Source: Lineus longissimus
Taxonomy: Eukaryota; Nemertea; Pilidiophora; Heteronemertea; Lineidae
Reading direction: 5' to 3'
DNA length: 64,000 bases
Assembly: GCF_910592395.1 (NCBI RefSeq)
Contig: NC_088312.1
Span: 12,400,001 to 12,464,000 of the forward strand
Below, piece by piece: positions 13,201 to 24,900 of the stretch; position 1 is the first letter of the stretch; each line of letters opens with the position of its first letter. The notes beneath the pieces were generated by a model. The model was given only the letters and a program-made list of their open reading frames with translations, was not told where the DNA came from and did not search any database. A program made the position numbers and the translations under genes.

Positions 13201-13381
13201 CGACGACAACCACAAAGGTTACATCGAAGAGAGCGACCTAATTCGCACATGCGCAGTTAATGAGATCGATCTTTCCAAGCTGCAGATCGAACAGATGATA
13301 ATGGAAGCAGACAAGAATGGCGACGGTCACGTGACTCTTCAGGGTTTCATGAAAGTGATGATGCAAACAAATTTGTTTTAG
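10217..13381 (+). CDS. EF-hand protein with charged N-terminal half, 4 exons
   Basis: Predicted Ca2+-binding protein of 304 residues. Exons: 10217-10746, 12374-12456, 12908-13014, 13187-13381; all borders are GT/AG with matching phases. Residues 1-165 are charged and helical, likely coiled coil, with an Asp-rich stretch after WTQTEADDDD. The C-terminal half has four EF-hand units: KFLDQQKTGRLTYEELE, a degenerate one ending DYVTFPEFLKFC, IDDNHKGYIEESDL, and EADKNGDGHVTLQGF. In the last loop position 12 is Gly rather than the usual Glu, and the second loop lacks most ligands, so only some sites should bind Ca2+. The layout resembles calmodulin/centrin-type pairs attached to a coiled coil. I cannot name an orthologue. 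TQT in the linker matches the anchor of LC8-binding motifs (inference). Met 10217 is the first ATG of the frame; additional 5' exons are possible. The gene lies outside the segmental duplication. Confidence 0.78.
10855..10990 (+). repeat. LINE 3'-end relic in EF-hand intron 1
   Basis: Two frame-shifted pieces read AAPQLWNDL and VDCFKVVVKHTLFQAFK. This matches the common C-terminal end of CR1/L2/Jockey-like reverse-transcriptase proteins, where an AP-x-LWN-x-LP motif is followed by FK-x-LKT-x-LF. Stops and a frameshift show it is a dead, 5'-truncated copy. Family assignment rests on this pattern only. Confidence 0.5.
11294..12322. repeat. Seven tandem 147-bp repeats
   Basis: Unit starts fall at about 11294, 11441, 11588, 11735, 11882, 12029 and 12176, exactly 147 bases apart. 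Each unit runs from GTGTCAAGCCTG to CTTGATATTTTTTTAC. Units are almost identical. Units 1 and 3 carry CCTGGCAC where the others carry CCTGCCAC, and the last unit has two single-base changes (GGTGTT, ATCGCTG). The array fills most of intron 1 of the EF-hand gene and ends 50 bases before exon 2. Confidence 0.95.
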
Positions 13382-13408
13382 AAGTGATGATGCAAACAAA
13401 TTTGTTTT
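13353..13408 (+). repeat. 28-bp direct duplication over the EF-hand stop codon
   Basis: The sequence GTGATGATGCAAACAAATTTG occurs twice in tandem at the end of the last EF-hand exon. The first copy runs into TTTTAG, which provides the stop codon. The second reads TTTTTG and lies in the 3' untranslated region. The duplication probably arose by slippage and does not change the protein. Bases 13409-13899 show nothing else recognisable. Confidence 0.8.
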
Positions 13409-13899
13409 TGAAGTGAAAAAAGAAGAATTTCTTTATGCCTCAGCCAAAAATCCATAGCCAGATCGTGGCCTCAAATGGATAGGTTAGAATCACCGTAATT
13501 GATATCGGATCTAGTCAATAGGAAGGACATTTGTTGATAGAGATATTCGAGGAATTACTGATGATGAAGACTTTTTGAATCAGGAGCTATTTTTTCAGAA
13601 ACTGTAGAAATTTCGATTTTTTTCTGTGGTATGATCCACCCAATACGTTCACTCGAGTTGCGCTGATGGTGGTGCAGGTGATACAATGGTTACTGGCATG
13701 ATTAAGGCTATCACCGTCGCGGCTCAGAAAATATATTTTCTTACAAAGTACACAACAACTAGGTTTAACCAATTGAAATGATTAATTCAAGAGGCCTCTC
13801 GACTGCAAGTTGGCTGAGTGCCCGACCACAGATACAAGCGATAGGGAGCAGAAAAGGCTCGAATGGGAGGACATTTCTTTTCACGTTTGCCTTCCGTAC

Positions 13900-14697
13900 A
13901 GGTTATGACTTTTGAACACCCACTTGCCCAATTTTCCCGATAGTGGCGCCACTGTCTAATCGTGAAAAACGTGCAAGTCCAACAGTCGTTGTAGAATCAT
14001 CGACCATTATTCGTTATTTAAATAAAAAATATGTATTTTGGCATGAAGAATTCTATTCACAAAACATAGGCCTATCCACAAACATAGGCCTATCCAATTT
14101 TCCTTATGTTCGCTCTCCAAGAGAGCAATATATATCTGTTTATTCCTCCTATATAGAAGATTACAAAAAAAATTCAAAGCAACATGTAACAACTAATGTA
14201 CACTATTTACATACTTCTAGCTGTTGTCAAAAAATATGTAGTCTTAGGCAAGGAAAACATTTTAGATAATTAGCCTAAACATTCCAGCACTGTGCTGTGA
14301 TCCGAAAAAGTGCTACATTTTCTTCATAATCAAAAGCGGAAAGTTGTTTCCCGAGCAATGTTTCTGTGTGTTCATCGTCGCACATGTTCCACAATGCTGT
14401 GCTGAGTTCAACTGGGCATTCGTTTTCAATTTGTTCCCAAAATTTCTCACGTTGGGAGGAAAAACCTGAACATCCACAGAAAAAATGAAGTTGCGGGTCG
14501 GTATAACATTGAGTACATCGATTGCACTTTTGATGTCTACTTTTTCACATCTTGCATGCTTTATGCCAAAATACATCTTTTTTATCTAAATATTTTTTTC
14601 CAGTAATTTACGAATACCACAAGGATGTTGGACTTGTCATGTTTTTCACGATTAGATAGTGGCGCCTCTATCGGGAAAACCTGACAATGCATAACCT
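13900..14697. mobile_element. ~800-bp non-autonomous TIR element
   Basis: The ends are inverted copies of about 90 bases. The left contains CCCGATAGTGGCGCCACT and TAATCGTGAAAAACGTG; the right contains CACGATTAGATAGTGGCGCC and TATCGGGAAAACC, closing with GCATAACCT. The interior has no convincing coding frame. No clear target duplication was found. The region 14698-15285 that follows has no recognised gene. Confidence 0.65.
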
Positions 14698-15529
14698 TCT
14701 ATACACTGAGTGCAGGGACGAGTCTGCCACTGGATCTATGTGCACGGGAGGGAGACTCATGTGATGGATTCGGACAGAATTTTCTTACTTATCAGTCTCT
14801 TACGAGATATCAGTTGAATCATTCCTCGTCTTCTGCCTGACCGAGGGAAGTTGTTTTTGACGAGGAAAACATGTTTTGACCCTTTTCTGCGAGGGTTAAC
14901 CTTCCTAAACTTTTTATATGCTGTTCACAAGGAAGAGAACCCCGGCCCATCATGCGGACATGCAGATGTCGCCACTGTTCATACTCCGGCGCAGTGATAT
15001 ATACTAATAGAGACATGAGGCGGCTTACTCTCACTGGTTGAATTGGCCGCCATTGAATCTGACTGCGCTGAAATTAGCCTAAAACCATTTGGCCCCACGG
15101 GTGGCGCTGAAGTTGCGGCCAACCGGGGCCTTATTCTCAACGATTTTATTTTTGTAATACTTGCCCGGAATTTTTGAAAATACGAATCTTCGGCTAGGAA
15201 TAAGTTTTAGTGTTATAACGACGCAACAAATTTCTTACAGTTGTTTTTTTTCATAAAAATTGTCTGTTTCAGTCATAAATTACACAAATTTGATTGTGAG
15301 TATGGACAAGCAGATTTAATTTAATAAAATATTCCATGTTTGAAAATCGACGACCAACTTCTATTCAGGTGGCCAGTGTAACAGTTCATTTCAAAACGAG
15401 GTGGGCACTGTAGGTGATTGCATTTAGCATCTACCGTGCGGAACCACTATTGGCCAGGTCCGGGCCACTCTCTCTAATGTAATCATGAGAGTGGTTGAGT
15501 CACTCTAAGCTGAAATTGATCATATCCGT

Positions 15530-15958
15530 GTAATCATGAGACTTTTTGTGATTTTCTATTTCAAAAATTAAAAAAGTTTTTTTTATAGTGTTGTTTCTGT
15601 CTTCGGCCGAAAGATTTCTTCCTGAAATGAAGTGATTTTCAGTGATTTATGCGCACTATTTTTCGAAGCGAATGGAAAACTGCCGTATGATAAAGTCTCT
15701 TCGTGTAGACGATGATTTGTAGCGAGGTGATTTTTGGCCCTGGAAAGGTTTTAATCATGAGACTTTTGTAATTCATTTCAAAGATGAAAAAAAGTTTTTT
15801 TTATGGTGCTGTTTCTGTCTTCGGCCGAAACGAAGTGATTTTCAGTGATTTATGCGCACTTTTTTTCGAAGCAAATAGAAAACTGCCGTATGATAAAGTC
15901 TCTTCGTGCAGACGATGATTTGTAGCGAAATGATGTTTGGCCCTGAAAAGGTTTTAAT
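15530..15958. repeat. ~220-bp tandem duplication within copy 1
   Basis: Two adjacent units each contain AATCATGAGACTTTT, TGTCTTCGGCCGAAA, GATTTATGCGCACT and TGCCGTATGATAAAGTCTC. The second unit has a short deletion after the GGCCGAAA word. Copy 2 (about 40768-40990) has only one unit, so the tandem state arose in copy 1 or was lost in copy 2 after the segmental duplication. Confidence 0.8.
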
Positions 15959-16214
15959 CAGCTCAAAACAGAACTGATTTCACATTTCTAATACTAAGCA
16001 GGGTAAATCGCAGACTCGACGATTTTTAGTAGATCGCCACATTTACGGCATTTTTTTAAAGCATTCTTGCTGCGGACGGTTGTAGTGTACATCATACCGT
16101 TGCAAAAGACGTATGCAACACATGTGCAATGGAGGCCAATACTGTAGAATGAATATGCTTGAATCAGTTTTGGAGAATGGCCACTGCTTCGAATACTTTG
16201 ACAGGAATATATTA

Positions 16215-16745
16215 GGCCGGGTCTATTTGGCAAGCGGCTCGCCGAACAGGCATCTTTTTTTGCCCTGCTTGGAGAGCCGCTTGCCTAACAGCACTAAAAA
16301 TCAACTCTGTTCGGCAAGCCGGGCTTGCCAAACAGGGCAAAAATACTACCCTCTTTGGCGAGCCGGAGAGGTTACAACATGTTGGCCAATCAGAGAGCAG
16401 TGACGTCATATTCGAATTTATATGCGCATATTTAACAATGGCCGACTTCCCGCTCTCGATTCAATTTCTGTTACTAAACTCGGGTTTTGGTCAATAATCC
16501 ATGAAGAAGCATGTACATGTACATGACTGTATGGATTTACAAAAAAGTCATAAACGTGATTTAACTGATAAGCATGTTAAATGCATTAGTGTGCATTTCT
16601 AAAGGCGTTTCACTGTAACTCCAGTGTTGCTGACCGTATTGCCACGAATGATAATGAGCTCCTGTATGGTTGAATATGCATGAGTTCGGCTCTCCATCTA
16701 GGGCAGAAAAAAGGCGCTGTTTGGTAAGCCGGGCTTGCCAAATAG
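16215..16745 (+). mobile_element. MITE family A, copy 1
   Basis: A ~530-bp sequence starting GGCCGGGTCTATTTGGCAAG and ending CCGGGCTTGCCAAATAG. Its interior is the inverted copy of 33063-33603. The ends are rich in overlapping direct and inverted GGCAAGC/GCTTGCC words, so they can fold. Absent from segmental copy 2, where GAATCAGT joins directly to AGTATCAGTG. No coding capacity. Confidence 0.75.
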
Positions 16746-17461
16746 TTTAACGAACTTTTTAAGTATCAGTGTGGCAGACATGAGAGGGTCCTTTGCTCAC
16801 ATTTTATGCGTGGGCGCTGCAAACCCAGAGCGATAGTTTCTTTGTGTCACCCGGACAATAACGAATCGGCCAACACAAGTACACACACGTGCGCAACGGA
16901 TAAGATTGAATTTTCCTCATACAAATCGAGATCTAGGTCAATAGGTCTCTATTATTGTTCGATAGTCTATTCACAACAACACTGCTTTCTCTTTATCGGC
17001 GTGCTATGAAAACCTCATGTGCAGACCAGCATATAACCGTTATGCACTTAGGTTTTACTCACGAACCAGGCCCACATCATCACTGGTAAGCATTGTTTTA
17101 AGCTTTGGCCAAATCCAATTCCAGTAGACCTCCTAGCCTCACACAAATACCATCGAACTGTTGTCACCCTTGGGTCTCAATATATGCATACAACCCCTCC
17201 CTCCGCCACCCCAAATACACTCCCTGTTCGTTCTATTATCAGTGCATCCACTCCCTGATAACAATTCCGTATCCATGCCGGTACGTTCCCAGTGTTTCTA
17301 TTTCTATGTACATCCCACGTATCTATACACATGCCAGACCAAGGGGGCATACACAGTAAAATCACCTGTTATTGTGTCGCTAAGAAACATATTCTGACAC
17401 GTTTTCCTCGGTGTCCCCTCGCAGGTACTATGTTTCAGGTTTATTCTCTTGGTGAATTACC

Positions 17462-17562
17462 ATGGCACCCCTTTCAGAGGGTGCTACTGGTCTTGGTGCG
17501 ACAAGTAACCATTCTGTCACACCAGGCGCATCATCTGAACCCGCCTCTGAAAGGGGTGCCAT
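17462..17562. mobile_element. 101-bp hairpin element
   Basis: Begins ATGGCACCCCTTTCAGAGG and ends with the exact inverse, CCTCTGAAAGGGGTGCCAT, around a ~60-base loop. The same element lies at 50749-50849 in copy 2, so it predates the duplication. No coding. Confidence 0.7.
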
Positions 17563-17607
17563 AGAAATTGATAATACACGTTAATCATGCTTACGTACGA
17601 CACTCAG

Positions 17608-18365
17608 AAGTATTAAGGAAGCAGGAAGGGGTGGGCGTTTGTGGTTTCTGAGTGTGAGGAGCTATAGGGGTGTATGTTGACTGCAGGCGTGCCTAATCTC
17701 TCTTAAAGCACAGTCAACAGACATGTGGTTTCAGTATTAGGTCTTTCATGGTAGTAATGTGAAAATGTGACCAGAATAAGTGGCGAATGGTGAAAGCATT
17801 GAAAAAGAAGTAATTTTGTTATTGTTGAGGTACTCGGATGTTTATTAGAACCATGCCGTCCCGAGCTTCGCGCGATATGGACCATTCTGGATAAACTCAA
17901 TGAGAAAGGTATGGTCATTAGCATAATCTATTACTAGCCCCTGCTCGAGGTAATCTTGCGCGGTGTTGCTTCTGCCCACATACATCGTGCTGGAAAACGT
18001 CTCGTACATGCGCCAGACTAATGAGTAAAGAACTTCTGGCTGCGCGAGAAGGTCCTTCTGCGCGTAAAAATGACCATTGCAGAGACTCGTGACGTAGGCA
18101 TATATTTTTTACAATTAAAAATGCTCTCAAAAGACGATATGGAATGATTATTTATTAACACTTCCTGAACTATATACCTTCTAATTATCACTTTACATAA
18201 ATAGGTCGGCGTTAGGTCGCGTGCTTTTCTTCCTCGTCACAAAATAGTTACAACCCCACAATCGCGCTATAAGTCCATGATAAGGCCACGGTGACCCGTT
18301 TTAAATGTTTCGCCAGCTTCGCTATTTTGCCGCTACGCGGCGCGTTGGGTCCTTGCGTCCAGACT
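17608..18365. repeat. Dispersed repeat, also inverted in intron 6
   Basis: Parts of this segment (TCTCTTAAAGCACAGTCAAC near 17700, and 18010-18365 around TTTCGCCAGCTTCGC) recur in reverse orientation at 29100-29460 and 29842-29935, and in copy 2 at 50885-51010 and 58230-58655. This suggests an old mobile repeat of about 0.8 kb. The rest of the 17.9-18.9 kb interval upstream of the NB-ARC gene contains no recognised coding; promoter elements could not be identified. Confidence 0.55.
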
Positions 18366-18918
18366 TCAATGTATCCTTGGTTACTCGATGTTATTCTAAA
18401 ATAGCACCCAAACACAGAAAAGGGTGCGCCAAAAGGTGCCGTACGCCCGAAGCACCCCTTCTGGTACCCTTGTTTCACAGTGATAGGGACAACGCCACCA
18501 CCGACGACTGCTGTCAACTTCGGTGATTGGGACATGTACCAACCGCAACTCCAAGGCTAATGAATTATCCATCGCCTGGCTTGTTAGGCAGGGTTAGGCC
18601 TATAGTTATGGGTGCACTTCATGATGATCAGATCAATCTATCAAACACATGGGTTACCTGTAGCCATCTCTGGTCACACTTCTTATTAGTTTAATTTGAT
18701 AACAAATTAAAACTGAAACGCGTTGAAACCTACCTCAATCACTAATGGAGACAAATTGATATTAGGAAATATTGCTTTGACATCTACATGTATGCATATC
18801 GTGCGTATCACCATTTGTTATTATTGATCTGATCATGATTTTACCATACTGTTTCAGATCTGTGGAATGAGAAGAAATAAAACAAGCTATTTGTGGCAAA
18901 GCTGTGATAATCACTAAA

Positions 18919-21900
18919 ATGGCTCCCTCCCAGGCCGGGGTCGAGCACGAAACAATATGGACCAACATGAGGACCATACTGATTCAGCAAATCCACAAAC
19001 CACACCTCGACGCATTCCTTAACTTTTTAAAAGAGGATCTCAAGATGTCTGATATAGAAGACTCGGTCCTCAAGAAAAGTGCCAACACCAGCAACGCGGC
19101 AGCACTCTTCTGGCAGCAGAAACGGAACCTGATGGACTACTTGGAAGAGCGACACTCAAAAGATGGCATTTTCGAATTTCTATTAGACTGGACAAAAAAG
19201 GTCCAGATGAATTTGACGCTGGACGGCCATTCTGTTTGTCTGAAGGATCACCTTATGCGCATTCGAAGGGATTGGAAGCTTGCGCGGAATAAAGCGAGGA
19301 GGGAAGGTCATCTGGACGAGGGAGAATTCGTGGGGAGGGAGGAGGCACTGAGGAAAGTGAGGGAGATGCTGAGGAGGGAAACAGATATGATATCAGGTAA
19401 GGAAAATTCTCAATGCCGTGATCCCGTGAACCTCTTCTTCGACTATAATTGTAAGCAGGCTGGATATGCAGTAGATAATGGCCATGGACACAACTTACAG
19501 ACCTGCATCATTGTCTCCCAAATCGAAATTGAGTTTGTCATCCGAAGACAAAAACTCGGCTTCTGCCTTTTTGCCAGTGCAGTCGACATTCTTTACCGCC
19601 AAAAGTTGGAGTAGTTCGACGAACTACGACTAGGATCGTCCTTCTCACTGAGGTCTGAGAGCAACCCTAACTTGGCAGTGCCGCGCACAAGGTGTAAGGC
19701 AATTGGGGACCGGTCTTTCTATAAATCAGCTCCAGATTTCTGGAACAATCTTCCCCCAAACTTCAGGATAGCAGAGAGTTTGCTCGCCTTTAAGAAACTT
19801 CGTACACACCTTTTCAAACCGTCTTTTCAATGCACCTAGGAGTCTTAGAGTAATTCTTATTATTTGGGCGCTATACAAATTTACTGATTGATTGATTGAT
19901 TAATTGATTGATTGATTGATTTGACACAGCCTTTCGCTTAAACCATGATTGAAATGTCTTCATTCCAGGCGTGTTCATCTGCGGGATGTACGGCTGTGGA
20001 AAGACAACCCTGGCCAGTGAAGCTGCTAAGAAGGGCCTGAATAAGGTGTTTGACAGATGCTTCATAGATCTCAAGTGCGTATTTTATCGATTTTTTTATT
20101 CCATTACTCAACAGTGTGGCGATTCGGACAGTGCCAGCAAATCACTGTCCACTATTGTTACCAAAGCGGCTAGCAGATGACAGCAAACAAAATTGAAATC
20201 ACATGCAGATTCAACCGCGAATATTTCCTGTTGTATGGCACGCGACGTGGATTTGCTGGTTGCTATTTCCATATGATAGCTCGAACACATATGTTAATAG
20301 GTCTATATTGATGAAGCTGTCCTGAATTAGCAGTGAAACCAGTGTTTTTGCAGCCCCACGCCCAATTAAGGGTACAAATTGCGCTTGTCTACCATGTCTG
20401 CCTAAGTTGTGATTATCATTGCACGTGCTACCTTGGATAGTATGTACAGCAGAATAGAAAGAAGTGATAACAAGCACTTAGCTCAAAGTGTTTCATAACG
20501 TGACTTAAAATGTAGTTTATAGGAGGCAGACTGTCCGCTATGGTTACATGTGGACACTGTCATGACTGTCCGCTGTGTATGGTGTAACCATAGCGTACAG
20601 AGATAACCATAGCGGACAATCTACCGTATCTTTTTACATTTTAAGTCACTTTATAGAACATTTTGAGCCAAGCGCTTGTTATCACATCTTCCTACCGGTA
20701 TTCTGCTGTACAAGCTGCACAAAACAGCCCGTGCAATAATCTCGACAACTTAGGCAATTATGGTAAAAATAAGCGCGAATTGTGCCGTTATTTGGCATAG
20801 AGCTAATCTACTTATTCAGGACAGCTTCATCAATATAAACCTATTAACAGATGTGTTTAAGCTATCATCAAGAAATACCTATGAAATACCAATCAGCAAA
20901 TCCATGTCGAGTGCCATATAACATGAATTATCCGTGTTTGAATCTGCCGGTGCTATCAGTTTCTTTGCTGTCGTCTCTGCTGGTGCTTTGGTAACCATAG
21001 GGGACAGAGTCTTGCTGATACTGTCCGAATCCACACACTTAGTTACTTTTAAAAGTTAATTGCCTTTCCAATGATTTTGTACTTCGCAACTTTCGCGTCA
21101 CTCGTGACTTGGGACGAGCTATAGGAAAGTCAATGCAATGACACAACAACTTTCCTACATAGTTCTCAAATGCAGCTTTCAATCAGTGCTTTGAGCGTCG
21201 AGAAAAGTTATCATAAAATCTCATATTAATGATTGCTCGAACAGCCGACGAACACTGCGTAGTGACAATTTGGCCACGGTTTTCCCTTCTTTGAGGTACG
21301 CCTCTAATGGGAATCAACGGTGACTTTGTTTCGAAACGATATGTTGCGTTTCAGAGGTATCAAAACAGTAGACGAGCTCTTCTACAAACTGAAGCGGAAA
21401 TTGGGGATGAAGACGAGTGGTGGCGAAGGGGTCAATTGGTCACAGGTCATGGATCGACTTAAGAACTATGATACAAATGGTAGGTAAACCCAATGGCCTG
21501 GTTGTTCAAACCAGTTTCTTCACTAACGCTGGCGCTTACTTAAAGAAAACCTATAAAAATGGGGAGTTTTGAACGGCCCGGTTGAAACCTAAGGCGGGAA
21601 TAAGCTTCCATCGATAAATGTTAGTAGTTTCGAGTTCCCCTCAGGTAGTTGATTATGCAGCCAATGAGCTGCATCAGAAGTAATTACCAATTTAGTTATT
21701 TCCACCACTTTCAGCTGGTCTAAATAAAGACTTGTGCCACGACTGGATCTCACTTGCGTTATTTCCTTCAGTTAAGCCCTAAGTGACCAATACAAGGAAT
21801 GATGGTTAACCCAGGCATTATGCATTTCCACGTCAGCTCAAGAAATTCAGTTGAGGCCTATTTCCGCATAAGCGTTTTATGTCTATCGTGCACAAGTAAA

Positions 21901-24900
21901 TTTTTTTGTGAGCATCGTGACGTAAAATAGCAAAGGCCTTGTGCGAGATACGCTTCGTAAAACATTAATGTGGAGATGCACACTGACATCGAGCTCTTTT
22001 CAGATCTGCTAATTTTTTTTGATGGCGTGGAACAACTGCTAGAACCAAAGGGACAAGATAAGGATTTCGATGAAGGATTCAATGAGGCCAACTCGACCTG
22101 TGAGGAGATGATCAGTGTTCTCGTTGACATCATCAATATTCCAAACAGCAGGGTAGGTGACAGAAACTCCGTCGGTTTTCACCCAAAATAAGAAAGTATG
22201 GGGAAAGGATGCTTTTACACTCTTGACAGTACCCGAGACCTTTATGTGAGCATGCTCTCATTTGGAAGCAAATTCTGCGACTCCAGCACGGATGTCATGT
22301 CCCACCGAAATCAGCACGGGTCTCAAACTCGCACAATGCCGAAATTTGAAAATTTCGGATATTATATTACGATGTGTGATGTACCCTTGCTAGGAGAACC
22401 TGCCATAAAATTTTTATCGAACACGAGTCATTCATAGGAGAGATTTCACACTTTTTAGGTTTCCACTTCTGGCCCCCTGGTGGCAAAGTCAAGAATTAGA
22501 TCGGACCGAAATTCATTGTTAGAGGTCACCTGACCTTGGGGTCCTGTGTACAAAGTTTCAAGTTCTAGCTCTAGCGGTTAAGAAACGTGCCACTGTTTTT
22601 GAAACAGGATACAGACAACACAGCGGTGTTGTATAGACTCCTCTACGGTGATACAAAAACCACGAGCTGGAACTAGAACGCATTTGCAATAACTTATCAG
22701 TATAGTTTACAACTTTCTTACCGAGCCCATCTTTTGAATAGGTCAAGCTCATTCTGACTTCACAACTGGACATCTGGGCTGACGACATCCACCAGCGCTA
22801 CCCACCCACCGTCTACGAGGATATCAAAACATTGAGGCGTTCCTTGGAGATCTATCGCCTGGCAAACTTCAGCCATATTGAATGTCAGATGCTGATAAAG
22901 AGAGTAGCTCCTGAGGTTAGTGTTTACGTGTATATGAGGCGCGCGGCCAGGGTATTGTCATAAAAACCTTTTGCATTGTGTGTGAATTCAGTACACATAG
23001 TTTTAAGGCTAAACATTACAATTTAAATTTATCAATCAGTATTGAATTCCTCAGACATCATATAATGAGCTATTATTGATTAAAGTTTTAAAAATATTAC
23101 AGACTTCGGAGTTGAGATATGGGACATTCCATAAAGTCAGGGAATTGTCGCAATTTTGGCCTCCCATAGGAGAAATCTACACAATTCTAAACTGGACACT
23201 GAGACCACGAATATAAAAAATCTATCAATATTTGCCTGGATCATATTCCAGTATGCTCTCCAGATCTAGAAAAATGCAAATAGCACTCCACTTGGTCAAA
23301 CTTGGCCTGACAGGTGGCCTTCAAACAGGACACACTCGTTTTTTTAGCTGAGCTGACAAAGTCAGCGAAGCTGGTAATATTACTAAGGGAATGGTGTCCG
23401 TCCTTCCTGCCATCCTGCCATCCTTCCATGTCAATTTTGGGCATTTTGTAACCGTAAGACCTAGGCACTTTGTTGACGCTGCTGAATTAGGAGTAGCCCA
23501 AGGGGAACTCAGAAACCAAAAATCAGCGCGATCCGACCTACATTCGGCGAATGAGGTCATCGGGAAGTTTAAACTTCTTTCCTTTATACCTCGGGCCACA
23601 GAGGAAATATTGTTTTCAAATCTGGCCGAATATTTTTTAATAATTTTTCATTTTGACTTGTAATGGAATTAGTTTAGTTTTCACTGCCAGTTGGCGCTAC
23701 AGGCACATTTGACAGATTTTTTGACGATTCAAAAGCCCGGGTTATGACGTATAGTTGCGCAGTTGTATTCTGCGCATTGAATTGGCCAGGGAACCAGGCT
23801 ATATTTCAGCATACCCACTGTGACCAGTGTAAAGATGGAAGATTGATTTTGCAACAAGTAACCAATTTTCTGCTAAAAAGTAGTCAAGTAGGCGATATTA
23901 TCACTAGTTCCTTTCAGTGGGTAGTCATAAGGTCTTAAGGGAATACTTTCAGAAATTAGTTCTTGAAAATTTGGCCACAATTCTGTGAAAACGATATCGG
24001 AAGTGCACGCTCTGTTCGCGATGTATTTTGAAGTGGAGAATTCCCACAGTATGTGCAGTGAATCGGCATGATTCTGTTTGCATATTAGTTTTTAGTACTA
24101 CGATTCTTACATGAGTAAAAAGTAAACGTTTTAAGCAACACAATAATGTTACTCCCATAAAAATTGATTGCAAATTGACCGAGCTACGGCATTCTGTTCG
24201 GCAATTGTCAGCGCTGATAAAATACATTGCATGCTAATGCATGCCAAATGGCACACTTTAAAAAGCGTTCATTGGACAACGTAGGGAATCACCAGAAATG
24301 ACGTCATCGCTGGTCTAAATCTTCTATATAATAATATTAGAAGGGGGACGAATAAAGTCACACTTAGAGGCGTTGGATCGCCTTGAAATTTTGCATGAAT
24401 AGTGGTTTTTAAACATCAATACTAAAACACCAGATTCCTGTTAGAGCCCACAGGGACAAACGCAAGAGGAACTACGTGCTTCTTGTGACTCCACATGCGA
24501 AGTGATCTTTATTCCAACATTATTATAAGGGTGAACATATAAACCACGTGACTCCGTAAATGCATGTCATATTTCACTACAGTGAATTTGTCTACGGTGG
24601 CCTGTAAACCTAATTTACACATCCTCCGCCCCGGCCAACTGCGCTGCAATTTTGCTTCTCGTCGCTGCCACCGAAGGGCGCTTGCTACATCTTAGCTCAG
24701 GTTCCCCGGGATCATCACATGACTTTAATTCACTTAACACAGTTTGTCTAACAGATTCTGATCTGACTTCTAACGGATACAACTTCGAAATTGCTCTGCT
24801 AGTAAAACAATTCCCACTTTTTACTTTGGCTGCTCTGACTCTACTGTCAGAGCCGAACAATAGCTCAGTTACAAGGCCTAGTTTCCAACGTGTACGGGGT

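Noticed and set aside
17105-17564. Overlapping small plus-strand frames, repeated at 50452-50851
   Set aside because: They are shared only through the segmental duplication. They show frame-breaking differences between copies and cross a hairpin MITE.
18248-18535. 95-codon minus-strand frame starting MSQSPKLTAV, kept in copy 2
   Set aside because: It lies in a dispersed repeat. The inverted copy at 29.1 kb has a stop in the same frame, and the differences between copies 1 and 2 change residues. No family recognised.
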